A stretch of 64,000 nucleotides of DNA. Origin: Actinocatenispora sera (lineage in GTDB: Bacteria > Actinomycetota > Actinomycetes > Mycobacteriales > Micromonosporaceae). A model generated the notes under the pieces. The model was not told where the DNA came from, did not search any database, and worked only from the letters and a program-made list of their open reading frames with translations. Shown here one piece after another: positions 1 to 9,131 of this stretch. Both the position numbers and the translations under genes were made by a program. Position 1 is the first letter of the stretch; the number at the start of each line of letters is the position of its first letter. Where the stretch lies: positions 1,860,001 to 1,924,000 of the forward strand of contig NZ_AP023354.1 of assembly GCF_018324685.1 (NCBI RefSeq), written 5' to 3'.

Positions 1-418
1 GCAGTGCGGGCGCGACCATCCCGCCGAGCGCACCGAACACCGGCAGCATCGCGGTACGCGGGTTGCGCAGTTCGCCGACGACCAGCTCGCGCTTGAGCTC
101 CAGCCCGGCGATCACGAAGAACAGGGTGAGCAGCCCGTCGGACGCCCATTCGCCGGTGGTCAGCGACAGGTGCAGCGCGCCGGGGCCGAACCGGGCGTCC
201 CGGACGTGCTGGTACAGCTCGGCGGCGGGGCTGTTCGCGACGAGCAGCGCGGCGATGGCGGCGCCCAGCATCACGATGCCGCCGATGGTCTCGGTGCGCA
301 GGTAGCCGGCGAGCGTGACCGCGGCGTCCGCGGTGCGGCGTTGTGCCCGGTGGCGGCGCTGGCGGATTCGCCGGGCGCGGTCGATCAACCGGGCGGTGAC
401 GGGCGGGCGCTCGGGCAT
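1..418 (-). CDS. nhaA: Na+/H+ antiporter NhaA, N-terminal part (cut by window edge)
   Basis: Integral membrane sodium/proton antiporter used for pH and Na+ homeostasis. Translating the minus strand from the ATG at 418 gives about 139 residues with no stop before the window edge. They include a first hydrophobic segment (GGIVMLGAAIAALLVANSP) and the family signature FFVIAGLELKRELVVGELRNP. The cytoplasmic N-terminus is Arg-rich. The C-terminal two thirds, including the paired aspartates of the ion site, lie outside the window, so activity cannot be judged. A 122-bp gap separates it from the response regulator gene on the same strand. Confidence 0.88.
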   Translation of the reverse strand, partial: MPERPPVTARLIDRARRIRQRRHRAQRRTADAAVTLAGYLRTETIGGIVMLGAAIAALLVANSPAAELYQHVRDARFGPGALHLSLTTGEWASDGLLTLFFVIAGLELKRELVVGELRNPRTAMLPVFGALGGMVAPAL

Positions 419-540
419 CGGCTGGCTCCTGGTCCGGGTAGCACGACAACGTGTGCCGACCAGACTTCCCGGCGCTCCGCCGCCAACCCTACCTGGACGC
501 CTCCCGCGCCCGGCCACACTTCGGCGGGCGCGGGGTGGCG

Positions 541-1179
541 TCACGTACGCAGGTAACTGAGCACCGCCATGACCCGGCGGTGGTCGGAGTCGGACGGGGC
601 CAGCGCCAGCTTTCCGAAGATGTTGGAGATGTGCTTCTCCACCGCACCCTCGGTGACCACCAGCGCCCGGGCGATCGCGGTGTTGGTGCGCCCCTCGGCC
701 ATCAGCTGCAGCACGTCGCGCTCGCGCGGGGTCAGGGTGCGGATGGGGTCCTTGCGGGACACGAACAGCTGGGAGACCACCTCGGGGTCGAGCACCGTCC
801 CGCCACCGGCGACCCGGACCAGCCCGTCGAGGAACTCGTCCACGTCCGCGACCCGGTCCTTGAGCAGGTAACCCACCGCGCCGACGCGGTCGGCGAGCAG
901 GTCGTCGGCGTACGACACCTCGACGTACTGGGAGAGCACCAGGATCGGCGTGCCCGGCACGTTCTTGCGTGCCTGGATGGCGGCGCGCAGCCCCTCGTCG
1001 GTATGGCTGGGCGGCATCCGGACGTCGACGATCGACACGTCCGGGCGGTGCTCGGTGATCGCGTCGACCAGCGACGGCCCGTCGCCGACCGCCGCCACCA
1101 CCTCGTGCCCGGCCTCGGTGACCAGCCGGACGATGCCCTCGCGCAGCAGCACCGAGTCGTCGGCGACTACGACGCGCAT
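541..1179 (-). CDS. NarL/LuxR-family response regulator
   Basis: DNA-binding response regulator, 212 aa. The receiver domain (about residues 1-120) has the acidic pair ADD at 6-8, the phospho-acceptor Asp52 in SIVDVRMPP and the conserved Lys in YLLKDRV. The LuxR-type helix-turn-helix follows (about 147-190, LTPRERDVLQLMAEGRTN). The ATG at 1179 overlaps the end of the upstream histidine kinase by 13 bp, so the two are co-translated and form a cognate pair. Target genes are not evident. LiaR- or NarL-like regulation of envelope or stress genes is typical of the family but is not shown here. Confidence 0.93.
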   Translation of the reverse strand: MRVVVADDSVLLREGIVRLVTEAGHEVVAAVGDGPSLVDAITEHRPDVSIVDVRMPPSHTDEGLRAAIQARKNVPGTPILVLSQYVEVSYADDLLADRVGAVGYLLKDRVADVDEFLDGLVRVAGGGTVLDPEVVSQLFVSRKDPIRTLTPRERDVLQLMAEGRTNTAIARALVVTEGAVEKHISNIFGKLALAPSDSDHRRVMAVLSYLRT

Positions 1180-2459
1180 GGCAGTTCCGCGGTCAGTACG
1201 GTCGGGCCGCCGGCGGGGCTGTCCACGTGGAACCGGCCGTCCGCGGCGCGCACCCGGTCGGCCAGGCCGGACAGGCCGTGGCCCTTGGCGGTGTGCGCAC
1301 CGCCCTTGCCGTTGTCGGAGATCGTCACGTACAACAGACTGCCATCCCCGGTCACCTTCACCTCGCACCACGTCGCGCCGCTGTGCTTGGCCACGTTCGT
1401 CAGTGCCTCGGCGACGAGGAAGTACGCGGTGTTCTCGGTGCTCTCCGGCAGCCGCTTGCTGTCCGGCAGCGACACCGACAGTTCGGTCGGTACGGTGCAG
1501 CGCCCGGTCACCGCGGCCAGCGCGGCGGCGAGGCCCCGGTCGGCGAGGATCGGCGGCGCGATGCCGCGAGACAGCGCGCGCAGTTCGTCCAGGGTTTCGC
1601 GGGTCTGCTGGATCGCCTCGGCGAGCAGCGGCTCGGCCCGCTCCGGGTCGGTGCGCATCCGGCGCTGCGCGAGGCTCAGGTCCATGGTGAGGCGCACCAG
1701 TCGCTGCTGCGGGCCATCGTGGATGTCGCGCTCCAGCCGGCGCAGCGCGGACGCCTCGGCCGAGCGGGCCGCCTCGCGGCTCTCGGTCAGTTCGTCGACC
1801 CGTTCCTGCAGCGCGTCGACGCGGTGGCGGGTGAGCAGGCCGCGGGCCAGGCCGGCGTTCATCAGCGTCATCCCGCGCACCACGAACGGCGCGCTGAGCA
1901 GGAACAGCAGCCCCACGCCGGTGTCGACTGCGACCACGTAGCCGTATTTGTGCGGCATGCCCAGCAGGTCGGAGATGCCGTTCAGGTAGGGCAGTACCGG
2001 GTACGCCCACAGGAAGCTGAGCGTGTATCCGATGGCGACCGCCCACCAGGTCACCGTCACCACGAACGCGGTCACGCCGGTGACGAACCGGGCGATCCCG
2101 AACACCAGGTCGCGCCAGCACTGCGGGTCGACCAGCGGTACCAGCTGTCGGCGCAGCCCGGTGTGCTTGGTGTGGTCCTTGCGGTACCGGGGGGCGGTGA
2201 CCGGCGTCCGCAGCACGCTGGACAGCCGCCGCCGCTCCAGCCCGGCGAACGCCCGCGCCACGTGCATCCCGGCGAGCAGGACGAACGCGCCGCCGGCGCC
2301 GGCGAAGGTGCCCAGCCCGACGGAGAACAGCGTCAACAGCACGACGAAGCTCGCCACCGACAGCGGGAAGTCGGCGAGGCAGTAGCCGGTGTCGGCGAAG
2401 AACTGGGACACGGTCGTACGGCGTCGGTTCTCGGCCGTGCCGGGGGCAGCGGTGCTCAC
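1167..2459 (-). CDS. Sensor histidine kinase (HisKA_3 / NarL-type) with membrane sensor domain
   Basis: Membrane sensor kinase, 430 aa, partner of the following response regulator. The N-terminal half carries about four hydrophobic segments (for example LSVASFVVLLTLFSVGLGTF) like the putative sensor domain found in actinobacterial kinases. A short coiled linker (VDALQERVDELTESREAARS) leads to the dimerisation/phosphorylation box with His247 in LERDIHDGPQQRL. The ATPase region has NVAKHSG (N box) and ISDNGKGG (G1). I chose the GTG at 2459 because AGGAGG lies about 7 nt upstream; an in-frame start 12 codons further up has no such site. It is divergent from rex. Confidence 0.9.
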   Translation of the reverse strand: MSTAAPGTAENRRRTTVSQFFADTGYCLADFPLSVASFVVLLTLFSVGLGTFAGAGGAFVLLAGMHVARAFAGLERRRLSSVLRTPVTAPRYRKDHTKHTGLRRQLVPLVDPQCWRDLVFGIARFVTGVTAFVVTVTWWAVAIGYTLSFLWAYPVLPYLNGISDLLGMPHKYGYVVAVDTGVGLLFLLSAPFVVRGMTLMNAGLARGLLTRHRVDALQERVDELTESREAARSAEASALRRLERDIHDGPQQRLVRLTMDLSLAQRRMRTDPERAEPLLAEAIQQTRETLDELRALSRGIAPPILADRGLAAALAAVTGRCTVPTELSVSLPDSKRLPESTENTAYFLVAEALTNVAKHSGATWCEVKVTGDGSLLYVTISDNGKGGAHTAKGHGLSGLADRVRAADGRFHVDSPAGGPTVLTAELPCAS

Positions 2460-2729
2460 GAACCTTCCTCCTTCGTCGGAACGTTCGCGAGGCACCTACC
2501 CATGGTTCGCTCGCTGGCGCTCGCTCATGCCCTTGACGGTAGAGATTCGACGGCCGGATGCCCATCGGGTGGCCCGGCGAGCCTGCCCTGGGGCCAGCCC
2601 CACCGACCGTGGCCCACGCCACCCGGCACCGGTTGGGCGGTTTGGTGGCGTCCGTCGCAAACACGGTCGATCGCGGCGCCAAGATACGCCGCTCCGTGTG
2701 CGACCGGTGACGAATCGTCAAGATCGCGA

Positions 2730-2749
2730 TTTGTGCGTGCGTTCACAAA
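2730..2749. promoter_or_regulatory. Putative Rex operator (ROP)
   Basis: TTTGTG-N8-CACAAA: 6-bp arms with the same 20-bp span as the Rex operator consensus TTGTGAANNNNTTCACAA. The right half (GTTCACAAA) matches well; the left half has CG where the consensus has AA. It overlaps the -35 and spacer of the promoter at 2731-2759. In Streptomyces coelicolor Rex represses its own rex-hemACD operon, and the gene order here is the same, so NADH/NAD+-responsive autoregulation is a reasonable inference. Confidence 0.6.
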
Positions 2750-2759
2750 CGCATACGCT
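2731..2759 (+). promoter_or_regulatory. Putative promoter of rex-hemACD
   Basis: TTGTGC (2731-2736), 17-bp spacer, TACGCT (2754-2759). Predicted start of transcription is near 2766, giving a leader of about 165 nt. The Rex-like operator covers the -35 and most of the spacer, the position expected for a repressor that blocks RNA polymerase. Confidence 0.5.
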
Positions 2760-2930
2760 GGCGGGCAGCGGCGCGAGACCTATCACACCGTGACCGCGGT
2801 GCGTCAGCGGGTCCGCACGATCAGCTCGACGTGCCCGTCACCGTCGGCGCCGCTGCTTCACCCGCGACTGGCCCGGCCCGCGCCGTGCCGGTCGTACGCT
2901 GGGACGCCGAGGATCGCAACCGAGAGTCAG

Positions 2931-3644
2931 ATGAGTCAGCAGCGCACCGACAGTTCAGCGAGCCCCGTGTTCCCGGACCTGCCCGAGGCCACCGTGGCCC
3001 GGCTGCCCGAATACCTCCGCGCCCTGCACGGCCTGGCGCAGGACGGGCACGACACGGTGTCCAGCGAGGGCCTGGCCACCGCCGCCGGGGTGAACTCGGC
3101 GAAACTGCGCAAGGACCTCTCCCACCTCGGGTCGTACGGGACTCGTGGCGTCGGCTACGACGTGGCGCTGCTGATCACCCAGATCGAGGCGGTGCTCGGG
3201 CTCACCAAGCACCGCAAGGTGGCCCTGGTCGGCATCGGTAACCTCGGTCACGCCCTCGCCGGGTACGGCGGGTTCGCCAGCCGCGGGTTCTCCGTTGCCG
3301 CGCTGTTCGACGCCGAGCGGTCCCAGATCGGCGAGCGGATCGGCACACTGGTGGTGCGCCACATCGACGAGCTGGCCGAGGTGGTGGCCGCGGAGGGCAT
3401 CTCGATCGGCGTGATCGCCACCCCCGCGCGAGCCGCCCAGCAGGTGGCCGACCAGCTGGTCGGTGCCGGTGTGACCAGCATCCTGAACTTCGCACCCTGC
3501 GTACTCAACGTGCCGAGCGGGGTGGACGTGCGGAAGGTGGACCTGGCGGTGGAGATGCAGATCCTGTCGTTCCACGAGCACCGGAAGGCGCTGACGGCCC
3601 TGCCGGCCCCGGAGCAGCCCGCCGGGGAGGCGACCGGGTCGTGA
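2931..3644 (+). CDS. rex: Redox-sensing transcriptional repressor Rex
   Basis: Cytoplasmic repressor of 237 aa that senses the NADH/NAD+ ratio. The winged-helix domain (about residues 15-80) contains SAKLRKDLSHLGSYGTRGVGY, typical of Rex. It is followed by a Rossmann NAD(H) domain with VGIGNLGHALAGY (about 100-115) and the C-terminal domain-swapped helix. It is the first gene of a Streptomyces-type rex-hemA-hemC-hemD cluster: its TGA overlaps the GTG of hemA (GTGA, 3641-3644). The ATG at 2931 fits the family N-terminus; the Shine-Dalgarno is weak. A Rex-like operator lies upstream at 2730-2749. Confidence 0.95.
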   Translation: MSQQRTDSSASPVFPDLPEATVARLPEYLRALHGLAQDGHDTVSSEGLATAAGVNSAKLRKDLSHLGSYGTRGVGYDVALLITQIEAVLGLTKHRKVALVGIGNLGHALAGYGGFASRGFSVAALFDAERSQIGERIGTLVVRHIDELAEVVAAEGISIGVIATPARAAQQVADQLVGAGVTSILNFAPCVLNVPSGVDVRKVDLAVEMQILSFHEHRKALTALPAPEQPAGEATGS

Positions 3645-5107
3645 ACCTGCTCGTCGTCGGACTGTCGCACCGCACCGCACCGGTCGAGCTGCTGGAGAAG
3701 CTGTCCGTACCGGGCGGCGACCTGCCGGAGCTGCTGCACCGGCTGCTGGCCCGGCCGTACCTGGCCGAGGCCGTCGTGCTGTCCACCTGCAACCGGGTGG
3801 AGGTGTACGCGGCGGTGTCCGCGTTCCACGGTGCGCTGGCCGACATCGGCGCCGAGCTGGCCGACCGGGCCGGCTGCGACGTCGCCGCGCTCGCCAGCCA
3901 CCTGTACGTGCACTACGACGACGAGGCGGTCCGGCACGCGTTCCGGGTCGCCGGCGGGCTGGACTCGATGGTCGTCGGCGAGGCGCAGATCCTCGGTCAG
4001 CTGCGCGACGCGTACGCGGTGGCCCGGGACGCCGAGGCGCCCGGCCGGCTGCTGCACGAGCTGCTCCAGCAGGCGCTGCGGGTCGGCAAGCGGGTGCACT
4101 CCGAGACTGGCATCGACCGGGCCGGGCAGAACGTGCTGACCGCGGCGCTGTCGCTCGGCACGCAGCGGGTCGCCGGTACCGCCGCCGAGGAGTGGCTGCC
4201 CGGCCGGCGCGCTCTGGTCGTCGGCGCCGGCGCGATGGGCGCCCTGTCCGCCGCGACCCTCTCCCGGTACGGCGTGGGAGAGCTGGTGATCGCCAACCGC
4301 GGCCTGGACCGGGCCCGCCGGCTCGCCGGTCACCACGGCGGCCGGCCGGTCGGCCTGACCGACCTGGCCGGCGAGGTCGCCGCGGCCGACCTGGTGGTGT
4401 CCGCGACCGCCTCCACCGGGCACGTGTTCGGCACCGAACTGGTCGCCGAGGCGACCCGGCTGCGCGGCGACGATCCGTTGCTGCTGCTGGATCTCGCGGT
4501 ACCGCGAGACGTCGAGGCCGGGGTGGCCGAGCTGCCTGGCGCGGTCGTGGTGGACATCGAACAGCTCGGTTCGTCGTTGGACAGCGCGGACGACACGTCG
4601 GCTCCGGCCGGCGGTGCGCTGGCGTCGGACCTCGGCGGCGGGTCGGCGCGGCCGGCGGCCCCGGCCGCCAGCGCCGCGTCGTTCGCGGCGGAGGGCTCGG
4701 TGCCGGCGGCGGAACGCATCGTCGCCGACGAGTTGGACGCCTTCCTCGGCTTCCTGCGCAGTGCGAACGTGGCCCCCACGGTCGCCGCGCTGCGGGGCCG
4801 GGCGGACGACGTGGTCGCCGCCGAACTGCGCCGGCTGGCCCAGCGCCGGCCGGAGCTGACCGACGCGCAGCGTGCCGAAATGGCCCGCACCGTGCATCGG
4901 GTGGTACAACGCCTGTTGCACCAGCCGACGGTCCGGGTTCGACAGCTGGCCGCGGAGCCCGGTGGGGACCGGTACGCGGAGGTCCTGCGCGAGCTGTTCG
5001 ACCTGGACGTGGCGGACGGCGTCGCGGCCGAGGCGATCCGGGTGGCGCCCACCGAGAGCAGGCCGATCAGCGGCACCGAGGTACGTGAGGACGGAGAGAT
5101 CGGGTGA
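3641..5107 (+). CDS. hemA: Glutamyl-tRNA reductase
   Basis: First committed enzyme of C5-pathway heme synthesis: reduces glutamyl-tRNA(Glu) to glutamate-1-semialdehyde with NADPH. 488 aa. The catalytic Cys50 sits in STCNRVEVY, the substrate domain has GEAQILGQLRDAY, and the NADPH domain has VVGAGAMGALSA. A C-terminal dimerisation helix follows. A low-complexity Ala/Gly/Ser stretch of about 40 residues around 320-355 separates the NADPH and dimerisation domains and makes the protein longer than the usual 420-450 aa. Translationally coupled at both ends (GTGA with rex, GTGA with hemC). The next enzyme, HemL, is encoded at 29.7 kb. Confidence 0.96.
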   Translation: MNLLVVGLSHRTAPVELLEKLSVPGGDLPELLHRLLARPYLAEAVVLSTCNRVEVYAAVSAFHGALADIGAELADRAGCDVAALASHLYVHYDDEAVRHAFRVAGGLDSMVVGEAQILGQLRDAYAVARDAEAPGRLLHELLQQALRVGKRVHSETGIDRAGQNVLTAALSLGTQRVAGTAAEEWLPGRRALVVGAGAMGALSAATLSRYGVGELVIANRGLDRARRLAGHHGGRPVGLTDLAGEVAAADLVVSATASTGHVFGTELVAEATRLRGDDPLLLLDLAVPRDVEAGVAELPGAVVVDIEQLGSSLDSADDTSAPAGGALASDLGGGSARPAAPAASAASFAAEGSVPAAERIVADELDAFLGFLRSANVAPTVAALRGRADDVVAAELRRLAQRRPELTDAQRAEMARTVHRVVQRLLHQPTVRVRQLAAEPGGDRYAEVLRELFDLDVADGVAAEAIRVAPTESRPISGTEVREDGEIG

Positions 5108-6030
5108 CGGGCAGTTCAGCGGCCCGGCCGATACGGCTGGGCACCCGCGGCAGCGCGCTCGCGGTCGCGCAGTCGAGCCAGGTGGCGGAGGCGCTGCGGG
5201 CGGCCAGCGGCCGCCCGGTGGAGTTGGTCGAGGTGGTCACCACCGGCGACCGGTCCGCCGCGCCGGTGCAGCGGCTCGGCGTCGGGGTCTTCGTGTCCGC
5301 GTTGCGCGACGCGCTGCTCGGCCGTGAGATCGACGTCGCCGTCCACTCGTACAAGGACCTGCCGACCGAGCCGGCGACCGGCCTGGTGATCGCGGCGGTG
5401 CCGGAGCGCGCCGACCCGCGCGACGTGCTCGTCGCAGCCGGCGGCGTGGGCCTCGCGAAGCTGCCCGTCGGTGCCCGGATCGGTACCGGTGCGCCGCGCC
5501 GGATGGCCCAGCTCAACGCGCTCGGCGCCGGGCTGACCTGCGTACCGATCCGCGGCAACGTGGACACCCGGCTCCGCAAGGTGGAGTCCGGCGAACTGGA
5601 TGCCGTGGTGGTCGCCGCGGCTGGCCTGCAGCGCCTCGGCCGGCTCACCGAGGTGACCGAGTTTCTCGACCCCGACGTGGTACTGCCCGCGCCGGCGCAG
5701 GGTGCGCTGGCGGTGGAGTGCCGGGTCACCGACGCCGAGCTGACCGCGACCGTGCGCGCGCTGGATCACCCGGCGACCCGCGCCGCGGTCCTCGCCGAGC
5801 GTGCCCTGCTCGCGACGCTGGAGGCGGGTTGCAGCGCCCCAGTGGGTGGGTACGCGACGGTGATGAACGGGGTCCTTTCCCTGCGCGGTGTCGTGGTGAC
5901 GCTCGACGGCAGTACGTCGATCCGTCGCCTCGGTACCGGAACGCCCGCCGACGCCGAGTCGGTCGGCCGGCGGCTTGCCGCCGAGCTGCTCGACGCTGGC
6001 GCTGATTCCCTGTTGGAGAGTGCACGATGA
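5104..6030 (+). CDS. hemC: Hydroxymethylbilane synthase (porphobilinogen deaminase)
   Basis: Polymerises four porphobilinogen molecules into hydroxymethylbilane on a covalently bound dipyrromethane cofactor. 308 aa. The N-terminal motif IRLGTRGSALAVAQ, the DLPTEPATGL loop and the cofactor-binding Cys243 in EAGCSAPVGG are all present. The GTG start overlaps the hemA stop and its own TGA overlaps the ATG of the hemD fusion, so rex-hemA-hemC-hemD are translated as a coupled unit. Confidence 0.96.
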   Translation: MTGSSAARPIRLGTRGSALAVAQSSQVAEALRAASGRPVELVEVVTTGDRSAAPVQRLGVGVFVSALRDALLGREIDVAVHSYKDLPTEPATGLVIAAVPERADPRDVLVAAGGVGLAKLPVGARIGTGAPRRMAQLNALGAGLTCVPIRGNVDTRLRKVESGELDAVVVAAAGLQRLGRLTEVTEFLDPDVVLPAPAQGALAVECRVTDAELTATVRALDHPATRAAVLAERALLATLEAGCSAPVGGYATVMNGVLSLRGVVVTLDGSTSIRRLGTGTPADAESVGRRLAAELLDAGADSLLESAR

Positions 6031-7610
6031 CCCGCGCGCGTAAGTCCGTCGGCCGCATCACCGTGGTGGGCGCCGGTCCCGGTGACCCGGGCCTGCTCAC
6101 CCGGCGTGCGGCGGAGGCGGTGGCCGCAGCCGACCACGTGGTGTACGACCGGTCGGTGCCCGAAGTCCTGCTGTCCGCCGTGCTGCCCGAGGGGGCGGAG
6201 CGCAGCCCCGCGGAGGGCGCGCCCGGCGACATCGCCAAGGTGCTGCTGTCGGCGGCCCGGTCCGGGCTGTCCGCGGTCCGGCTGGTGGCCGGCGACCCGT
6301 ACGGGCACGACTCGGTGGTGAAGGAGATCCAGGCGGTGTCGCGCAGCGCGGTGCCGTTCGAGGTGGTGCCGGGGATCAGCCACGCCTCCGCGGTCGCCTC
6401 GTACGCGGGGATGCCGCCCGGCCCGGTGCGTACCGAGGTGGACGCGGACGACGTGGTCAACCTCGACTTCGACGCGGTGGCGGCGGCGCTCGGTGGCGCC
6501 GGCGACCAGTCGTCGCTCGCCCTGACGGTGGACGCCGGCAGCCTCGCCCAGGTACGTGACGGCCTGCTCGCCGCGGGCGTGGACGGCGGCGTGCCGGTCG
6601 CGGTCACCGGCGACGGCACCGGCGAGACGCAGTACACCACGTCGTCCACTGTGGACAGTTTCGTGGAGGCGGCGCTGGGCTTCGGCGGCCCGGTGGTGCT
6701 GACCCTGGGCGGCGGCGTGCCGCAGCGCGACAAGCTCGGCTGGTGGGAGAACCGCCCGCTGTACGGCTGGAAGGTGCTGGTGCCGCGCACCAAGGAGCAG
6801 GCTGGCGCGATGTCCGCCCGGCTGCGGGTGTACGGCGCGATCCCGTCCGAGGTGCCCACCATCGCCGTGGAGCCGCCGCGTACCCCGGCGCAGATGGAAC
6901 GCGCGATCAAGGGCCTGGTCGACGGCCGGTACGCGTGGATCGTGTTCACCTCGACCAACGCGGTGCGCGCGGTGTGGGAGAAGTTCGCCGAGCACGGGCT
7001 GGACGCCCGGCACTTCGGCGGCGTCAAGATCGCCTGCATCGGCGACGCGACCGCCGAGGCGGTCCGCGGGTTCGGCATCCAGCCCGAGCTGGTGCCGGGC
7101 GGTGAGCAGTCCTCCGACGGGCTGCTGGCCGAGTTCCCGCCGTTCGACGACGTGCTCGACCCGGTGGGCCGGGTGCTGCTGCCGCGCGCCGACATCGCCA
7201 CCGAGACGCTCGCCGCCGGCCTGGTCGATCGCGGCTGGGAGGTCGACGACGTCACCGCGTACCGCACCGTGCGCGCGGCGCCGCCGCCGGCCGACATCCG
7301 CGACGCGATCAAGTCCGGCGGGTTCGACGCGGTGCTGTTCACCTCGTCCTCCACGGTGCGCAACCTGGTCGGCATCGCCGGCAAGCCGCACGCCCGTACG
7401 GTGGTCGCCTGCATCGGGCCGAAGACCGCCGAGACCGCGGTCGAGTTCGGGCTGCGGGTGGACGTGCAGCCGGAGCACGCGTCGATCACCGACGAGGTCG
7501 AGGCGCTCGCCGAGTATGCGGTCGAGCTGAAGGAGAAGCTCGCCCAGATGCCGCCCAAGCAGCGCCGCGGCTCCAAGGTGCAGGGCCCGAGCGCGCTGCG
7601 GTTCCGCTGA
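6027..7610 (+). CDS. hemD: Fused uroporphyrinogen-III C-methyltransferase-like / uroporphyrinogen-III synthase
   Basis: 527 aa. Residues 1 to about 245 form a tetrapyrrole methyltransferase-like domain with [23 protein letters not shown] and [10 protein letters not shown] (compare SUMT/CobA). Residues about 250-510 form uroporphyrinogen-III synthase with [27 protein letters not shown] and [10 protein letters not shown]. This CobA-HemD fusion is normal in actinobacteria. The HemD half closes hydroxymethylbilane with inversion of ring D. The methyltransferase half appears divergent (the usual GDPFIFGR-type loop reads GDPYGHDS), so its activity is uncertain. Starts with an ATGA overlap on hemC. 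Confidence 0.93.
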   Translation: MTRARKSVGRITVVGAGPGDPGLLTRRAAEAVAAADHVVYDRSVPEVLLSAVLPEGAERSPAEGAPGDIAKVLLSAARSGLSAVRLVAGDPYGHDSVVKEIQAVSRSAVPFEVVPGISHASAVASYAGMPPGPVRTEVDADDVVNLDFDAVAAALGGAGDQSSLALTVDAGSLAQVRDGLLAAGVDGGVPVAVTGDGTGETQYTTSSTVDSFVEAALGFGGPVVLTLGGGVPQRDKLGWWENRPLYGWKVLVPRTKEQAGAMSARLRVYGAIPSEVPTIAVEPPRTPAQMERAIKGLVDGRYAWIVFTSTNAVRAVWEKFAEHGLDARHFGGVKIACIGDATAEAVRGFGIQPELVPGGEQSSDGLLAEFPPFDDVLDPVGRVLLPRADIATETLAAGLVDRGWEVDDVTAYRTVRAAPPPADIRDAIKSGGFDAVLFTSSSTVRNLVGIAGKPHARTVVACIGPKTAETAVEFGLRVDVQPEHASITDEVEALAEYAVELKEKLAQMPPKQRRGSKVQGPSALRFR

Positions 7611-7705
7611 CGGCGGCCCCGGTGGCGGCGTTCGCGCCGCCGGCGGGGTCTCGCCGCCCTCGATCTGCCGGCCCGAACCGCCGGCCTCGATGTGAGGAGA
7701 AGCCG

Positions 7706-8686
7706 ATGTACCCGGACGTACGACCGCGCCGGTTGCGGACCACCCCGGCGATGCGCCGGTTGGTGGCCGAGACCGTGGTCCGGCCGGCCGACCTGATCCT
7801 GCCGCTGTTCGTACGGGAGGGGATCGCCGAGCCGAAGCCGGTGGCGTCGATGCCCGGCGTGCTGCAGCACACCCGCGACTCGCTGCGCAAGGTGGTCGTC
7901 GAGGCGGTGGAGGCCGGCGTCGGCGGCATCATGCTGTACGGCGTGCCGCTGACCCGCGACGAGGTCGGCTCCGCCGGTACCGACCCGGACGGCGTGCTCA
8001 ACGTGGCGATCCGGGACGTGGCCGCCGAGGTCGGCGACGCCACCGTGGTGATGTCCGACCTGTGCCTGGACGAGTTCACCTCCCACGGCCACTGCGGCGT
8101 ACTCGACGCGCAGGGCCGGGTGGACAACGACGCGACGCTCGCCCGGTACGCGGACATGGCGGTCCGCCAGGCCGAGGCCGGGGTGCACCTGGTCGGCACC
8201 AGCGGCATGATGGACGGCCAGGTCGGCGTCGTGCGCGAGGCGCTGGACGCGGCCGGCCACACCGACGTCGGCATCCTCGCGTACGCGGCGAAGTACGCGT
8301 CGGCGTTCTACGGCCCGTTCCGGGAGGCGGTGGAGTCCACCCTGCAGGGGGACCGCCGCGCCTACCAGCAGGATCCGGCGAACGGCCGGGAGGCGCTGCG
8401 CGAGGTCGCGCTCGACGTCGCCGAGGGCGCCGACCTGGTGATGGTCAAGCCGGCGCTGCCCTACCTGGACGTGGTCGCCGCGGTGCGCGCCGCCGTCGAC
8501 GTGCCGGTGGCCGCCTACCAGGTGTCCGGCGAGTACGCGATGGCCGAGGCGGCGTTCGCGAACGGCTGGCTGGACCGGGAGCGCACCATCCTGGAGACGC
8601 TGACCTCGATCCGGCGGGCCGGTGCCCAGCAGATCCTCACGTACTGGGCGACCGAGGCGACCGCGCTGCTCCGAGCCGGCTACTGA
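7706..8686 (+). CDS. hemB: Delta-aminolevulinic acid dehydratase (porphobilinogen synthase)
   Basis: Condenses two 5-aminolevulinate molecules to porphobilinogen. 326 aa, full length. The metal/active-site region [15 protein letters not shown], the lysine of [15 protein letters not shown] and the Schiff-base lysine of [13 protein letters not shown] are present. The ATG at 7706 has a good GAGGAGA site 8 nt upstream; the preceding 95 bp after hemD do not look coding. With hemA, hemC and hemD it completes the set up to uroporphyrinogen III apart from hemL, which lies at 29.7 kb. Confidence 0.96.
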   Translation: MYPDVRPRRLRTTPAMRRLVAETVVRPADLILPLFVREGIAEPKPVASMPGVLQHTRDSLRKVVVEAVEAGVGGIMLYGVPLTRDEVGSAGTDPDGVLNVAIRDVAAEVGDATVVMSDLCLDEFTSHGHCGVLDAQGRVDNDATLARYADMAVRQAEAGVHLVGTSGMMDGQVGVVREALDAAGHTDVGILAYAAKYASAFYGPFREAVESTLQGDRRAYQQDPANGREALREVALDVAEGADLVMVKPALPYLDVVAAVRAAVDVPVAAYQVSGEYAMAEAAFANGWLDRERTILETLTSIRRAGAQQILTYWATEATALLRAGY

Positions 8687-8699
8687 CCGCCGCGCGGTG

Positions 8700-8939
8700 T
8701 CAGCCGCAACGGCGGATCAGCAGGCCCGCGGTGCGGGCGTAGAACTCGCGTACCCGGGCGTCGCCGTCGACGTCGGCGAGCGGTACCACTCGCAGGTAGA
8801 CGGCGCCCTTGACGAGTGCCTGGCTGGTCGACACGACCAGCGCCCACCAGGAGCCCTGGCCGTGGATCCCGGCGGCCGGTGAGATCCAGACCTGGTCGCC
8901 GGCGTGCGGGGTGCCGTAGTGAATCGCGGAATGGCTCAT
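8700..8939 (-). CDS. Hypothetical small protein (79 aa)
   Basis: I do not recognise the family. The product is a soluble-looking protein starting MSHSAIHYGTPHAG, with aromatic residues (GSWWALVV) and a C-terminal ARTAGLLIRRCG. The ATG at 8939 is preceded by GGAAGG about 9 nt upstream. It converges on hemB, leaving 13 bp between the stops. Another frame is also open here, so this call rests on the ribosome site and a plausible composition. Confidence 0.5.
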   Translation of the reverse strand: MSHSAIHYGTPHAGDQVWISPAAGIHGQGSWWALVVSTSQALVKGAVYLRVVPLADVDGDARVREFYARTAGLLIRRCG

Positions 8940-9083
8940 GGTCGATCACCTTCCGGGCGGGGGCTGACGCTGGTTCGACGGCCACACCCCGGGGTCATGA
9001 CGGAACTGTCACGAACCAGACGCACCTCGTATTCCCGGCCGGGCCGTCGCGCTCTCGAGCGTGCGGTGGATCGGGACGGCTTG

Positions 9084-9112
9084 CGAAATCATTCACGGCG
9101 TGAATGATTTCG
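9084..9112. promoter_or_regulatory. Perfect 13-bp inverted repeat, putative MarR autoregulatory operator
   Basis: CGAAATCATTCAC, 3-nt centre (GGC), GTGAATGATTTCG: 13/13 bases pair. It is AT-richer than its surroundings and ends 6 bp before the TAGCAT -10 box of the marR gene (9119-9124), so bound protein would cover the -35 region. MarR proteins usually bind palindromes of this kind in their own promoters. Confidence 0.75.
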
Positions 9113-9118
9113 GCGCAC

Positions 9119-9124
9119 TAGCAT
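9119..9124 (+). promoter_or_regulatory. -10 box of leaderless marR gene
   Basis: TAGCAT ends 7 nt before the ATG at 9132, which puts the transcription start at or next to the start codon. No Shine-Dalgarno is present, and the 13-bp palindrome occupies the -35 position. Confidence 0.5.
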
Positions 9125-9131
9125 GCTCGCC

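Larger units (their letters stand above)
2460..2930. other. Intergenic region between divergent histidine kinase and rex
   Basis: This 471-bp stretch has no convincing gene. It holds the putative rex promoter and Rex operator (2730-2759) and about 165 nt of 5' leader for rex-hemACD. A second TACGCT hexamer at 2895-2900 could be an internal -10 closer to rex. The promoter of the kinase gene must also lie here but I could not place it. Confidence 0.6.

Noticed and set aside
1227-2930. Upstream extension of the rex frame by about 570 codons
   Set aside because: It runs antisense to the histidine kinase and Rex proteins begin at the ATG at 2931. The extension has shadow-type composition.
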